Source: Lachnospiraceae bacterium UBA7182
GTDB lineage: Bacteria; Bacillota; Clostridia; Lachnospirales; Lachnospiraceae
DNA: 64,000 nt
Direction: 5' to 3'
Assembly (NCBI GenBank): GCA_002491115.1
Contig: DKVI01000041.1
Span: 25,711-89,710, forward strand
Shown here: positions 41,580-50,332 of the stretch, piece after piece
Position numbering within the stretch: the first letter of the stretch is position 1
Layout: each line of letters begins with the position of its first letter
Translations under genes and position numbers: made by a program
Notes under the pieces: generated by a model
The model's input: only the letters and a program-made list of their open reading frames with translations
What the model was told of the DNA's origin: nothing
The model's database searches: none

Positions 41580-41864
41580 ATGAAGTTAGTACCTTTAGGC
41601 GACAGAGTCGTATTAAAACAGAGTGAAAAAGAAGAAACCACCAAGTCCGGTATCATCCTTGCAGCAAAAGCGCAGGAAAAGCCGGTGACTGCACAGGTAG
41701 TTGCAGTAGGTCCTGGAGGAGTTGTGGACGGCAAAGAAGTTACCATGCAGGTAAAAGAAGGCGATCAGGTCATCTACTCCAAATATGCCGGAAATGAAGT
41801 GAAGCTCGGCGAAGACGAATATGTAATCGTAAGACAGAGCGACATTCTGGCAGTTGTGGAATAA
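41580..41864 (+). CDS. groS: Co-chaperonin GroES
   Basis: 94 residues beginning MKLVPLGDRVVLKQ with the mobile loop (EEETTKSGIILAAKAQEKP) that docks GroEL. It caps the GroEL ring. AAGGAGG precedes the ATG. HrcA/CIRCE-controlled. Confidence 0.98.
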   Translation: MKLVPLGDRVVLKQSEKEETTKSGIILAAKAQEKPVTAQVVAVGPGGVVDGKEVTMQVKEGDQVIYSKYAGNEVKLGEDEYVIVRQSDILAVVE

Positions 41865-41915
41865 TATTTAAAATAATCATTATTTTTGAAAAGGAAGACA
41901 GGAGGAATCATCATC

Positions 41916-43538
41916 ATGGCGAAAGAATTAAAACATGGCGTAGACGCCAGAACGGCATTAGAGGCCGGTGTAAATAAACTTGCGGATACAGTCAGCGTAA
42001 CCTTAGGACCCAAAGGAAGGAACGTAGTGCTTGACAAGCAGTTCGGAACTCCGCTGATCACCAACGACGGTGTGACCATCGCAAAAGAAATCGAGCTTGA
42101 GGACGCGTTTGAGAATATGGGCGCGCAGCTTGTAAAAGAAGTGGCAACCAAGACCAACGATGTGGCAGGCGACGGCACCACCACCGCTACGGTTCTGGCA
42201 CAGTCCATGATCAACGAAGGCATGAAGAACCTGGCAGCAGGCGCGAATCCGGTTGTATTAAGGAAAGGTATGAAGAAAGCGACCGACTGCGCAGTAGAAG
42301 CGATTGCAGCCATGAGCAGCAAAGTAACCGGCAAACACCAGATGGCAAGAGTTGCGGCAATCTCCGCAGGCGACGACGAAGTAGGCAACATGGTGGCGGA
42401 TGCCATGGAGAAAGTGGCCAACGACGGCGTAATCACCATCGAAGAGTCCAAGACCATGAAGACCGAGCTGGACGTTGTGGAAGGTATGCAGTTTGACCGC
42501 GGCTATATTTCCGCATATATGGCTACCGATACGGAGAAGATGGAAGCGGTTCTGGACGATCCGTATATCCTGATTACCGACAAGAAGATCAGCAATATCC
42601 AGGAGATCCTTCCGGTACTGGAGCAGCTGGTGCAGTCCGGCAAGAAGCTTCTGATCATTGCAGAGGATATTGAGGGCGAAGCGCTTACAACGCTTGTTCT
42701 GAATAAGCTGCGCGGCACCTTCACTGCTGTAGGCGTGAAAGCGCCTGGTTACGGTGACAGAAGAAAAGCGATGCTGCAGGATATCGCGGTCCTGACAGGC
42801 GGTACGGTTATTTCCGAGGAAGTGGGTCTGGAGCTGAAAGATACGACCATCGAGATGCTTGGCCGTGCAAAATCCGTAAAAGTCCAGAAAGAGAACACGG
42901 TCATTGTAGACGGACTTGGAAGCAAGGAAGAGATCGAAAACCGTATTAAGACCATCAAAGCGGAGATGGATGTGACCAAATCCGAGTTTGATAAAGAAAA
43001 ATTACAGGAGCGTTATGCAAAACTGGCAGGCGGCGTGGCTGTGATCCGTGTGGGTGCGGCTACCGAGACAGAGATGAAAGAAGCAAAACTCCGTATGGAA
43101 GATGCTCTGGCAGCTACAAGAGCAGCCGTAGAAGAGGGGATCGTATGCGGCGGCGGCGCGGCGTATATCCACGCTTCCAAGAAAGTGGAGAGCCTGGTAG
43201 ACACGCTGGAAGGCGACGAGAGAACCGGTGCGAAAGTCATCTTAAAAGCGCTGGAGGCTCCGCTGTACCACATCGTGGCAAACGCAGGACTGGAAGGCGC
43301 CGTGATCATCAACAAAGTGCGTGAGTCCGAGGACGGCGTCGGCTTTGATGCTTACAAAGAAGAATATGTAAATATGGTAGAAGCAGGTATCCTGGACCCG
43401 GCGAAAGTGACCAGAAGCGCGCTGCAGAATGCTACCAGCGTTGCGGCTACTTTCCTGACCACCGAGGCATGCGTTGCCAATATCAAAGAAGAAGCTCCTG
43501 CCATGCCGGCAGGCGGCGGCGGAATGGGTATGATGTAA
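41916..43538 (+). CDS. groL: Chaperonin GroEL
   Basis: 540 residues from MAKELKHGVDARTALE, after GGAGGAATC. Equatorial ATP site includes GPKGRNVV and DGTTTATV, with the Asp near residue 398 region (VGAATETEMKE). The Gly/Met C-terminal tail PAGGGGMGMM is typical. It folds client proteins with GroES. An upstream ATG was rejected because it precedes the ribosome binding site. Confidence 0.98.
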   Translation: MAKELKHGVDARTALEAGVNKLADTVSVTLGPKGRNVVLDKQFGTPLITNDGVTIAKEIELEDAFENMGAQLVKEVATKTNDVAGDGTTTATVLAQSMINEGMKNLAAGANPVVLRKGMKKATDCAVEAIAAMSSKVTGKHQMARVAAISAGDDEVGNMVADAMEKVANDGVITIEESKTMKTELDVVEGMQFDRGYISAYMATDTEKMEAVLDDPYILITDKKISNIQEILPVLEQLVQSGKKLLIIAEDIEGEALTTLVLNKLRGTFTAVGVKAPGYGDRRKAMLQDIAVLTGGTVISEEVGLELKDTTIEMLGRAKSVKVQKENTVIVDGLGSKEEIENRIKTIKAEMDVTKSEFDKEKLQERYAKLAGGVAVIRVGAATETEMKEAKLRMEDALAATRAAVEEGIVCGGGAAYIHASKKVESLVDTLEGDERTGAKVILKALEAPLYHIVANAGLEGAVIINKVRESEDGVGFDAYKEEYVNMVEAGILDPAKVTRSALQNATSVAATFLTTEACVANIKEEAPAMPAGGGGMGMM

Positions 43539-43567
43539 TTCCGCATAAAATCATAAGAATTTTCACA

Positions 43568-43596
43568 GAAGGACGTTGCAATATGCAGCGTCCTTC
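43568..43596. terminator. Hairpin after groEL, overlapping guaB promoter
   Basis: GAAGGACG (43568-43575) pairs with CGTCCTTC (43589-43596), and TTGCA pairs with TGCAG with one mismatch, closed by a short AT loop. No long T tract. The right arm lies in the spacer of the guaB promoter, so it may be both groEL terminator and guaB operator. Confidence 0.55.
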
Positions 43597-43605
43597 CTGT
43601 ATAAT
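43576..43605 (+). promoter_or_regulatory. guaB promoter
   Basis: TTGCAA (43576-43581) and TATAAT (43600-43605), spacer 18 bp, 42 nt before the guaB start. Confidence 0.6.
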
Positions 43606-43646
43606 GGGGATACAAAATATAAAACGAAAGAAAGAGAGGAAAAGAT

Positions 43647-45101
43647 ATGGGTAGAATTATCGGTGAAGGTATAACATTTGATGATGTTTTGCTGGTACCA
43701 TCCTATTCGGAAGTGATTCCCAACCAGGTGAACCTGGAGACGTACCTGACGAAGGACATCAAATTAAATATTCCAATGATGAGTGCAGGTATGGATACCG
43801 TTACGGAATACCGTATGGCGATCGCCATGGCAAGACAGGGCGGCATCGGTATCATCCACAAAAATATGTCAATTGAGGAACAGGCAGAAGAAGTGGATAA
43901 GGTAAAACGTTCTGAGAACGGTGTCATTACGGACCCATTTTCTTTATCTCCGGAACATACACTGGCAGACGCAGACGCTCTTATGGCAAAGTACCGTATT
44001 TCCGGCGTACCGATCACGGAAGGTAAGAAGCTGGTAGGCATTATTACTAACCGTGATTTAAAATTCGAGACAGACTATTCCAAACAGATCAAACAGTGCA
44101 TGACATCCGAGAATCTGATCACTGCGCCGGAGGGGATTACGTTAGACGAGGCGAAGACGATTCTGGGCAGGGCCAGGAAAGAAAAGCTTCCTATTGTGGA
44201 CAAGAATTTCCATCTCAAAGGCCTGATCACCATCAAGGATATTGAAAAACAGATCAAATATCCGCTGGCGGCCAAAGATTCTCAGGGCAGACTTTTATGC
44301 GGAGCGGGAATCGGCATTACGGCCAACGTGCTGGAACGGGCAGAGGCTCTGGTAAATGCCCATGTGGATGTCCTTGTGCTGGATTCTTCCCACGGCCATT
44401 CCGCCAATGTTATCCGCTGCCTTAGAATGATCAAAGATTCCTATCCGGATATTCCGGTCATCGCCGGAAACGTGGCTACCGGAGAGGGCGCCAAAGCCCT
44501 GATTGAAGCAGGTGCGGACGCTGTAAAAGTAGGGATCGGCCCTGGTTCCATCTGCACCACCCGGGTCGTATCCGGCGTAGGCGTCCCGCAGATCAGCGCG
44601 ATTATGGACTGCTATGAAGCGGCGAAAGAATACGGTGTACCGGTTATTGCCGACGGCGGCATCAAATATTCCGGCGATATTACGAAAGCCATCGCCGCAG
44701 GGGCCAATGTCTGTATGATGGGCAGTATCTTTGCAGGCTGCGATGAAAGTCCGGGTTCCTTTGAACTGTATCAGGGAAGAAAATACAAAGTATACAGAGG
44801 CATGGGTTCGATTTCCGCCATGGAGAACGGCTCCAAAGACCGCTATTTTCAGAGCGACGCCAAAAAACTGGTTCCCGAGGGAGTAGAAGGCCGCGTGGCA
44901 TACAAAGGCTATGTGGAAGACACGATCTTCCAGCTTCTGGGAGGTCTTCGTTCCGGTATGGGCCTTTGCGGCGCGCCGGATGTGGAGACGTTAAAGACAG
45001 GCGCAAGATTCGTAAAGATTTCCGCCGCGTCTTTAAAAGAGAGCCATCCGCACGACATTCATATTACCAAGGAAGCACCCAATTACAGTGTGCATGAATA
45101 A
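43647..45101 (+). CDS. guaB: IMP dehydrogenase GuaB
   Basis: 484 residues. TIM-barrel with two CBS domains inserted (about 95-205). The catalytic loop is GIGPGSICTTRVVSGVG, where the Cys attacks IMP, and the flap region is MGSISAMENGSKDRYFQ. It oxidises IMP to XMP, the committed step to GTP. GTP is also the CodY co-effector. Spacing to pyk is 21 bp. Confidence 0.98.
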   Translation: MGRIIGEGITFDDVLLVPSYSEVIPNQVNLETYLTKDIKLNIPMMSAGMDTVTEYRMAIAMARQGGIGIIHKNMSIEEQAEEVDKVKRSENGVITDPFSLSPEHTLADADALMAKYRISGVPITEGKKLVGIITNRDLKFETDYSKQIKQCMTSENLITAPEGITLDEAKTILGRARKEKLPIVDKNFHLKGLITIKDIEKQIKYPLAAKDSQGRLLCGAGIGITANVLERAEALVNAHVDVLVLDSSHGHSANVIRCLRMIKDSYPDIPVIAGNVATGEGAKALIEAGADAVKVGIGPGSICTTRVVSGVGVPQISAIMDCYEAAKEYGVPVIADGGIKYSGDITKAIAAGANVCMMGSIFAGCDESPGSFELYQGRKYKVYRGMGSISAMENGSKDRYFQSDAKKLVPEGVEGRVAYKGYVEDTIFQLLGGLRSGMGLCGAPDVETLKTGARFVKISAASLKESHPHDIHITKEAPNYSVHE

Positions 45102-45122
45102 ATAACGGAAAGGATTCGGAAT

Positions 45123-46865
45123 ATGAGAAAGACAAAGATTGTATGTACGTTAGGCCCGTCCACGGACAATGAGGAAGTGCTGCGCCAGTTGATGCTGGAA
45201 GGCATGAACGTGGCGCGTATGAACTTTTCCCACGGTACACACGAAGAACAGAAGGTGCGTTTAGATACGGTCAAGAAGCTGCGGGAGGAATTAAACCTTC
45301 CGGTGGCCGCGCTTCTGGATACCAAAGGTCCGGAGATCCGGATCGGAGACGTGGAGGGCGGTAAACTGGAACTGAAAAAAGGCCAGACCTTTACCCTTAC
45401 AACAGATGAGATATTAGGTACCCAGGAAAAAGTGATGATCACCTACAAAGAATTATATAAAGACGTATGTCCCGGGGATTCTATTTTGATCGATGATGGC
45501 CTGATTGGTATGAAGGTGCTGCGGATCGAAGGGAAAGAGATTGTCTGCCAGGTGAACAACGGAGGCTTTATTTCTAATCATAAAGGCGTCAATGTTCCGG
45601 GCGTGGAGCTTAAGATGCCTTTTGTCAGCAGGAAAGATTATGAAGACATTGTCTTTGCCATTGAGCAGAAGTTTGATTTCATTGCCGCGTCCTTTACCCG
45701 GACGGCGGAAGATATTCTGGAGATCCGCAAGATCCTTCATGATAAAAACGGAGAGGGCATCAATATCATCGCCAAGATCGAGAATATGCAGGGCGTGGAG
45801 AACTGCGAGGCGATTCTTCGGGTGGCGGACGGTATTATGATTGCCAGAGGAGATATGGGTGTGGAGATTCCGTTAGAGGAAGTTCCCATTATCCAGAAAG
45901 AGCTGATCCAGTTGTCTGTTGCCAAAGGAAAGCCGGTCATTACGGCTACCCAGATGCTGGATTCCATGATGAAGAATCCGCGTCCGACCCGTGCGGAGAC
46001 TTCCGATGTGGCCAACGCCATCTATCAGGGAACCAGCGCCATCATGCTGTCCGGCGAGACGGCGGCAGGCGCGTATCCTGTGGAGGCATTAAAAACCATG
46101 TCCCGCATTGCCGAGCGTACGGAACAGGATATTGATTATACAACAGAATTTAAACCCCGCAGGCTGGAGGAACGCCCCGACGTGACCAACGCCATTTCCC
46201 ATGCTACCTGCACCACGGCTATGGATCTGAAAGCCGCTGCCATCGTGGCAGTCACCAAATCGGGAAAGACAGTGGGAAGAATATCCAAATACCGTCCCAG
46301 CTGCCAGATCATCGGCGGAGCCATGGACATGCGTGTCTGCCGTCAGTTAAATCTGATCTGGGGCGTCGTGCCGATTCAGATTGAGGAGAAGAGTACGGCG
46401 GACGATCTGTTCGACCATGCGGTCGGAGTGGCGGAACAAAAAGGACTGATCAAAAGAGGAGAACTGGCCGTCATTACGGCGGGCGTTCCTCTGGGGCTTT
46501 CCGGCACTACCAATATGATCAAGGTCCATGTGGCCGGCAACGCGCTGATCAGCGGCAAAGGCGGCAATAAGCTGAAACGCTCCGGCAATCTGTGCGTCTG
46601 CCACGATATGGACGAACTGGAACAAAGCTTCCATATGGGAGACATCCTGGTAGTCAAAGAAACCACCAATGAGATGATGAGCAAGTTAAAAGACGCCACC
46701 GGCATTATTACAGAGACCGGCGATCGTTATTCCCATGCGGCAATCGTAGGTATGGCTTTGGATATTCCGGTTATCGTGGCTGCCAGAAACGCTACGAGTA
46801 TACTGAAATCCGGTACTTTTGTCACCATAGACGCAGAACAGGGAATCGTATACAGCGGCAGGTAA
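45123..46865 (+). CDS. pyk: Pyruvate kinase with C-terminal PEP-utiliser domain
   Basis: 580 residues, longer than the 470-residue core. The core has KIVCTLGPSTDNEEVL, MNFSHG, LDTKGPEIR and the Lys/Glu metal site (MIARGDMGVEIPLEEV). The additional C-terminal 100 residues hold a PEP-utiliser mobile domain: ATGIITETGDRYSHAAIVG, with the His. This extended form is standard in Bacillus and clostridia. It makes pyruvate and ATP from PEP and ADP. Confidence 0.98.
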   Translation: MRKTKIVCTLGPSTDNEEVLRQLMLEGMNVARMNFSHGTHEEQKVRLDTVKKLREELNLPVAALLDTKGPEIRIGDVEGGKLELKKGQTFTLTTDEILGTQEKVMITYKELYKDVCPGDSILIDDGLIGMKVLRIEGKEIVCQVNNGGFISNHKGVNVPGVELKMPFVSRKDYEDIVFAIEQKFDFIAASFTRTAEDILEIRKILHDKNGEGINIIAKIENMQGVENCEAILRVADGIMIARGDMGVEIPLEEVPIIQKELIQLSVAKGKPVITATQMLDSMMKNPRPTRAETSDVANAIYQGTSAIMLSGETAAGAYPVEALKTMSRIAERTEQDIDYTTEFKPRRLEERPDVTNAISHATCTTAMDLKAAAIVAVTKSGKTVGRISKYRPSCQIIGGAMDMRVCRQLNLIWGVVPIQIEEKSTADDLFDHAVGVAEQKGLIKRGELAVITAGVPLGLSGTTNMIKVHVAGNALISGKGGNKLKRSGNLCVCHDMDELEQSFHMGDILVVKETTNEMMSKLKDATGIITETGDRYSHAAIVGMALDIPVIVAARNATSILKSGTFVTIDAEQGIVYSGR

Positions 46866-46889
46866 CAGACAGAGGAACGGTAAAATACA

Positions 46890-47360
46890 ATGGAATTTAC
46901 ACATTTTGATGAAAAAGGGAACGCCATTATGGTGGATGTGACAGAGAAGAATATAACTTCCCGCACAGCCATCGCGGAAGGCAGTATTCTTGTATCCGAT
47001 GAAATTATGCAGGCTGTGACCGAGCAGAAAGTGAAAAAAGGAGATGTGCTGGGCGTATCGAGAGTGGCGGGAATTATGGCGGTCAAGCAGACTTCATCCA
47101 TGATTCCCATGTGCCATCCGCTGCCCATCGGAAAATGCGCGGTGGATTTTGAACTGCTGCCGGATCAGAACCTGATCCGGGCAGTCTGTACCGTGAAAGT
47201 AGAAGGCCGTACCGGCGTAGAGATGGAAGCGCTGCACGGAGTCAGCACAGCGCTTCTTACCATCTATGATATGTGCAAGGCCATCGACAAACGGATGGTC
47301 ATAAAGGATATACACCTGGTGGAAAAGACAGGAGGGAAAAGCGGTAATTTTTATTTTTAA
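46890..47360 (+). CDS. moaC: Cyclic pyranopterin monophosphate synthase MoaC
   Basis: 156 residues with MVDVTEK, the active-site motif KQTSSMIPMCHPLPIG and GVEMEALHGVSTALLTIYDMCKA. It closes the cyclic pyranopterin ring from the MoaA product in molybdenum cofactor synthesis. The stop codon overlaps the moaA stop, which is read from the opposite strand. Its partner moaA is convergent rather than co-directional. Confidence 0.96.
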   Translation: MEFTHFDEKGNAIMVDVTEKNITSRTAIAEGSILVSDEIMQAVTEQKVKKGDVLGVSRVAGIMAVKQTSSMIPMCHPLPIGKCAVDFELLPDQNLIRAVCTVKVEGRTGVEMEALHGVSTALLTIYDMCKAIDKRMVIKDIHLVEKTGGKSGNFYF

Positions 47361-48331
47361 CCGCCGATCTGGGACATCCTGCGCATTTCCTTTGCCCCTT
47401 CCCGGGCATCCATATGGAACTGGTGTTCCGCCGGTTTTTTCAGGATCGCCTGTTCCATGGCTTTGCGGATCTGATCGTCCGGTTCGCCGGTGCGCACCAT
47501 ATGCTTTAAATCAATTCCGTTCTGATAGTACAGGCACAGCTTGAGTATGCCATCGGCAGTCAGCCGGACCCGGTTGCAGGAATTACAGAATTTGCCGTGG
47601 ATCGCGTCGATAAAACCGATGCATCCTTTGAAATCAGGAAAATGGATATAGTCGGCAGGACCGTTTCCGCGGATTTCGGATACCCGGACGCCGTTCGGAT
47701 AGCGTTCTTCCAGAAGCGTGATCAGTTCCTGCCTGCTGTAGCCTTCATATTGCTGTCCGGATCCGATGGGCATGATCTCGATAAAACGTACGTCCACCGG
47801 ATATTCCTTTGCCAGGTTGACCAGGTCGAAAAATTCATGGTCATTGACGCCGCGCAGCAGGACTGAGTTGATCTTTGTTTTGATGCCTGATTCCACACAG
47901 GCGAGGATGCCTTCCATAACCTGGGGCAGATACGGCCGTTGGGTAATATGGTGGAAGGTGTCCGCCCGGAGCGTATCCAGGCTGATATTGATGCCGTCCG
48001 GATGGATTTCCCGCAGCTGCGGCATATATTCTGCCAGGAGAACCCCGTTGGTGGTGACTGTCACCTGGGAGACGCCGGGAACTTTTTTCAGTTCGGAAAT
48101 AAAATCAAGGCACCCCTTTCTGACGAAGGGTTCGCCTCCGGTAATCTTGAACTTCTGTATTCCCAGATCCGCCGCCAGACGGCAGATATGCAGAATCTCC
48201 TCGAAAGAGAGAATTTCTTCATGGGGAATAGAAGGAATGTCTTCAGGCATACAGTACTGGCATCTTAAATTGCACCGGTCGGTGACAGAGATGCGCATAT
48301 AATCTATGGTTCGGTTATAATGATCTACCAT
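47357..48331 (-). CDS. moaA: GTP 3',8-cyclase MoaA
   Basis: 324 residues. Radical SAM signature CNLRCQYC near residue 20 and the second FeS-cluster Cys set GKFCNSCNRVRLTADGILKLC near residues 245-265. It rearranges GTP in the first step of Moco synthesis with MoaC. The C-terminal Gly-Gly (QIGG) is preserved, essential for activity in characterised homologues. Transcribed from the minus strand toward moaC. Confidence 0.97.
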   Translation of the reverse strand: MVDHYNRTIDYMRISVTDRCNLRCQYCMPEDIPSIPHEEILSFEEILHICRLAADLGIQKFKITGGEPFVRKGCLDFISELKKVPGVSQVTVTTNGVLLAEYMPQLREIHPDGINISLDTLRADTFHHITQRPYLPQVMEGILACVESGIKTKINSVLLRGVNDHEFFDLVNLAKEYPVDVRFIEIMPIGSGQQYEGYSRQELITLLEERYPNGVRVSEIRGNGPADYIHFPDFKGCIGFIDAIHGKFCNSCNRVRLTADGILKLCLYYQNGIDLKHMVRTGEPDDQIRKAMEQAILKKPAEHQFHMDAREGAKEMRRMSQIGG

Positions 48332-48381
48332 AATGGGGGTTCCTCTTTTCTGATTTGGTTAAAATTACTGATCTTGTTAAG

Positions 48382-48410
48382 ATTATAACAAAAAAATCAC
48401 GAAAAATACA
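48382..48410 (-). promoter_or_regulatory. Possible moaA promoter
   Basis: On the minus strand TATAAT (48382-48387) is preceded by TGTATT (48405-48410) at 17 bp. The -10 is perfect, the -35 weak. The leader of about 50 nt shows no Moco riboswitch-like structure. Confidence 0.4.
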
Positions 48411-48455
48411 GGGGCTTTTTGTTTCTTTTTGTGTAAAATATAAAATTTATGCAAT

Positions 48456-48484
48456 TTGCCAACAGTCCCGGCTTATGGTATACT
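48456..48484 (+). promoter_or_regulatory. asnS promoter
   Basis: TTGCCA (48456-48461) and TATACT (48479-48484), spacer 17 bp. The leader from about 48491 to 48548 is too short for a T-box. Confidence 0.6.
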
Positions 48485-48548
48485 GAGAAGATGCGGTATG
48501 CGTCCATACCATGAGGAAAATATAGAGAAAACAAGAGGATTTTTAAAA

Positions 48549-49940
48549 ATGAAGATGACAACGATTCGAGAGCTATATAAGGACAGAGAATCCTATCTCG
48601 ACAAAGAGGTTACCGTCGGCGGATGGGTCAGAAGCGTGCGCGATTCCAAAAGCTTTGGTTTTCTGGTGCTGCATGACGGCACGTTTTTTGATACGCTTCA
48701 GATCGTATACCACGACACCATGGACAATTTCGCCCAGGTCAGCAAACTGAACGTGGGTGCGGCTGTCATCGTGAAAGGAACACTGGTGGCTACGCCCCAG
48801 GCGAAGCAGCCTTTTGAGATCCAGGCGGCGAAGGTTACGCTGGAAGGGGCGTCCGCACCGGATTATCCTTTGCAGAAGAAGCGTCACACGTTGGAGTATC
48901 TGCGTACCATGACCCACCTGCGTCCCAGGACCAATATGTTTCAGGCCGTGTTCCGTGTGCGTTCCCTGACCGCCTATGCAATTCACAGCTTTTTCCAGGA
49001 GAGGGGCTTTGTCTATGTACACACGCCCCTGATCACCGGCAGCGACTGTGAGGGCGCGGGAGAAATGTTCCAGGTGACGACCATGGATTTAAGTAATGTG
49101 CCGAAAGATGCCGGGGGAAGTGTGGATTTCACGCAGGACTTTTTCTGCAAACCTACGAACCTGACTGTCAGCGGACAGTTGAATGCCGAAACATTCGCCA
49201 TGGCGTTTCGCAATGTATATACCTTCGGGCCTACTTTCCGGGCGGAAAATTCCAATACAACCCGTCACGCGGCGGAGTTCTGGATGATCGAACCGGAGAT
49301 GGCGTTCGCGGATCTGGAGGATAATATGCAGGTGGCGGAAGATATGTTAAAATATGTGATCCGCTATGTACTGGAACACGCGCCGGAAGAGATGCAGTTT
49401 TTCAATTCCTTTGTGGACAAGGGCCTGCTGGAGCGTTTAAACCATGTGGTGGATTCTGAGTTCGGCCATGTGACGTATACGGAAGCCGTTGAACTTCTGG
49501 AAAAGAACAACGACAAGTTTGAATACAAAGTGTCCTGGGGGTGCGACCTGCAGACCGAGCATGAGCGTTATCTGACCGAGCAGATCTTCAAACGTCCGGT
49601 ATTTGTGACGGATTATCCCAAGGAGATCAAGGCATTCTATATGAAGATGAACGAGGACAATAAGACTGTAGCTGCCATGGACTGTCTTGTGCCCGGGATC
49701 GGGGAGATCATCGGCGGAAGTCAGAGGGAGGACGATTATGAAAAGCTGTCCGCCCGGATGGACGAGCTGAAGCTTAAGAAAGAAGACTATGGGTTTTATC
49801 TGGATCTGCGCAGATACGGGACCACGCGTCATGCAGGATTCGGCCTTGGCTTTGAACGCTGCGTTATGTACCTGACCGGTATGGGCAACATCCGGGACGT
49901 TATCCCGTTCCCGCGAACCGTGAAAAACTGTGATCTGTAG
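48549..49940 (+). CDS. asnS: Asparaginyl-tRNA synthetase
   Basis: 463 residues. N-terminal OB-fold anticodon domain (VGGWVRSVRDSKSFGF...), then class IIb core with motif 2 (FGPTFRAENSNTTRHAAEFWM) split here as FGPTFRAEN and TRHAAEFWM, and motif 3 (GFGLGFERCVMYLTG). The Asn-specific form is distinguished from Asp by the overall signature RAENSNT. ATG 48549 follows AGAGGA. It lies next to a regulator gene and convergent to asnB. Confidence 0.97.
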   Translation: MKMTTIRELYKDRESYLDKEVTVGGWVRSVRDSKSFGFLVLHDGTFFDTLQIVYHDTMDNFAQVSKLNVGAAVIVKGTLVATPQAKQPFEIQAAKVTLEGASAPDYPLQKKRHTLEYLRTMTHLRPRTNMFQAVFRVRSLTAYAIHSFFQERGFVYVHTPLITGSDCEGAGEMFQVTTMDLSNVPKDAGGSVDFTQDFFCKPTNLTVSGQLNAETFAMAFRNVYTFGPTFRAENSNTTRHAAEFWMIEPEMAFADLEDNMQVAEDMLKYVIRYVLEHAPEEMQFFNSFVDKGLLERLNHVVDSEFGHVTYTEAVELLEKNNDKFEYKVSWGCDLQTEHERYLTEQIFKRPVFVTDYPKEIKAFYMKMNEDNKTVAAMDCLVPGIGEIIGGSQREDDYEKLSARMDELKLKKEDYGFYLDLRRYGTTRHAGFGLGFERCVMYLTGMGNIRDVIPFPRTVKNCDL

Positions 49941-49960
49941 GAAAAGGAGAAAATCATAAT

Positions 49961-50332
49961 ATGGCAGCAGGAGAGACACATACCCATACTGCGCCGGACG
50001 GAACCGTATATGAGCATACACATGAACATGCCCATGAACCGGGGGCGGAACATGCCCACAGCCATGGACACACCCATACGAACACAAAAGCAGTGTTAAA
50101 CCGGCTTTCCAGGGCCATCGGGCATTTAGAGTCCATCCGGCGGATGGTGGAGGACGGAAGAGACTGCAGCGAGGTGCTGATTCAGCTCTCTGCAGTCAAA
50201 TCCGCCATCAATAATACAGGAAAGGTCATACTGAAGGATCATATTGAGCACTGTCTGGTGGATGCGGTAGAGTGTGGGGATATGGACTCTATCGCTGATC
50301 TGACTGAGGCGATTGACCGTTTTATTAAGTAG
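49961..50332 (+). CDS. CsoR-family metal-sensing repressor with His-rich N-terminus
   Basis: 123 residues. The core (about 42-123) is a CsoR/FrmR four-helix DNA-binding fold. Metal ligands in the copper-sensor pattern are visible: Cys69 (GRDCSEV), His94 and Cys98 (KDHIEHC). An unusual 41-residue N-terminal tail carries 11 His in HxH-type spacing, for example EHTHEHAHEP. Such tails are a metal reservoir or low-affinity sensor in Ni/Cu proteins. It follows asnS by 20 bp and its end overlaps asnB by 8 bp. It might regulate the neighbouring genes or a remote efflux pump. Confidence 0.88.
   Translation: MAAGETHTHTAPDGTVYEHTHEHAHEPGAEHAHSHGHTHTNTKAVLNRLSRAIGHLESIRRMVEDGRDCSEVLIQLSAVKSAINNTGKVILKDHIEHCLVDAVECGDMDSIADLTEAIDRFIK

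Noticed and set aside
48332..48548. T-box before asnS or Moco riboswitch before moaA
   Set aside because: Leaders are too short (about 50-60 nt) and lack the required conserved segments.
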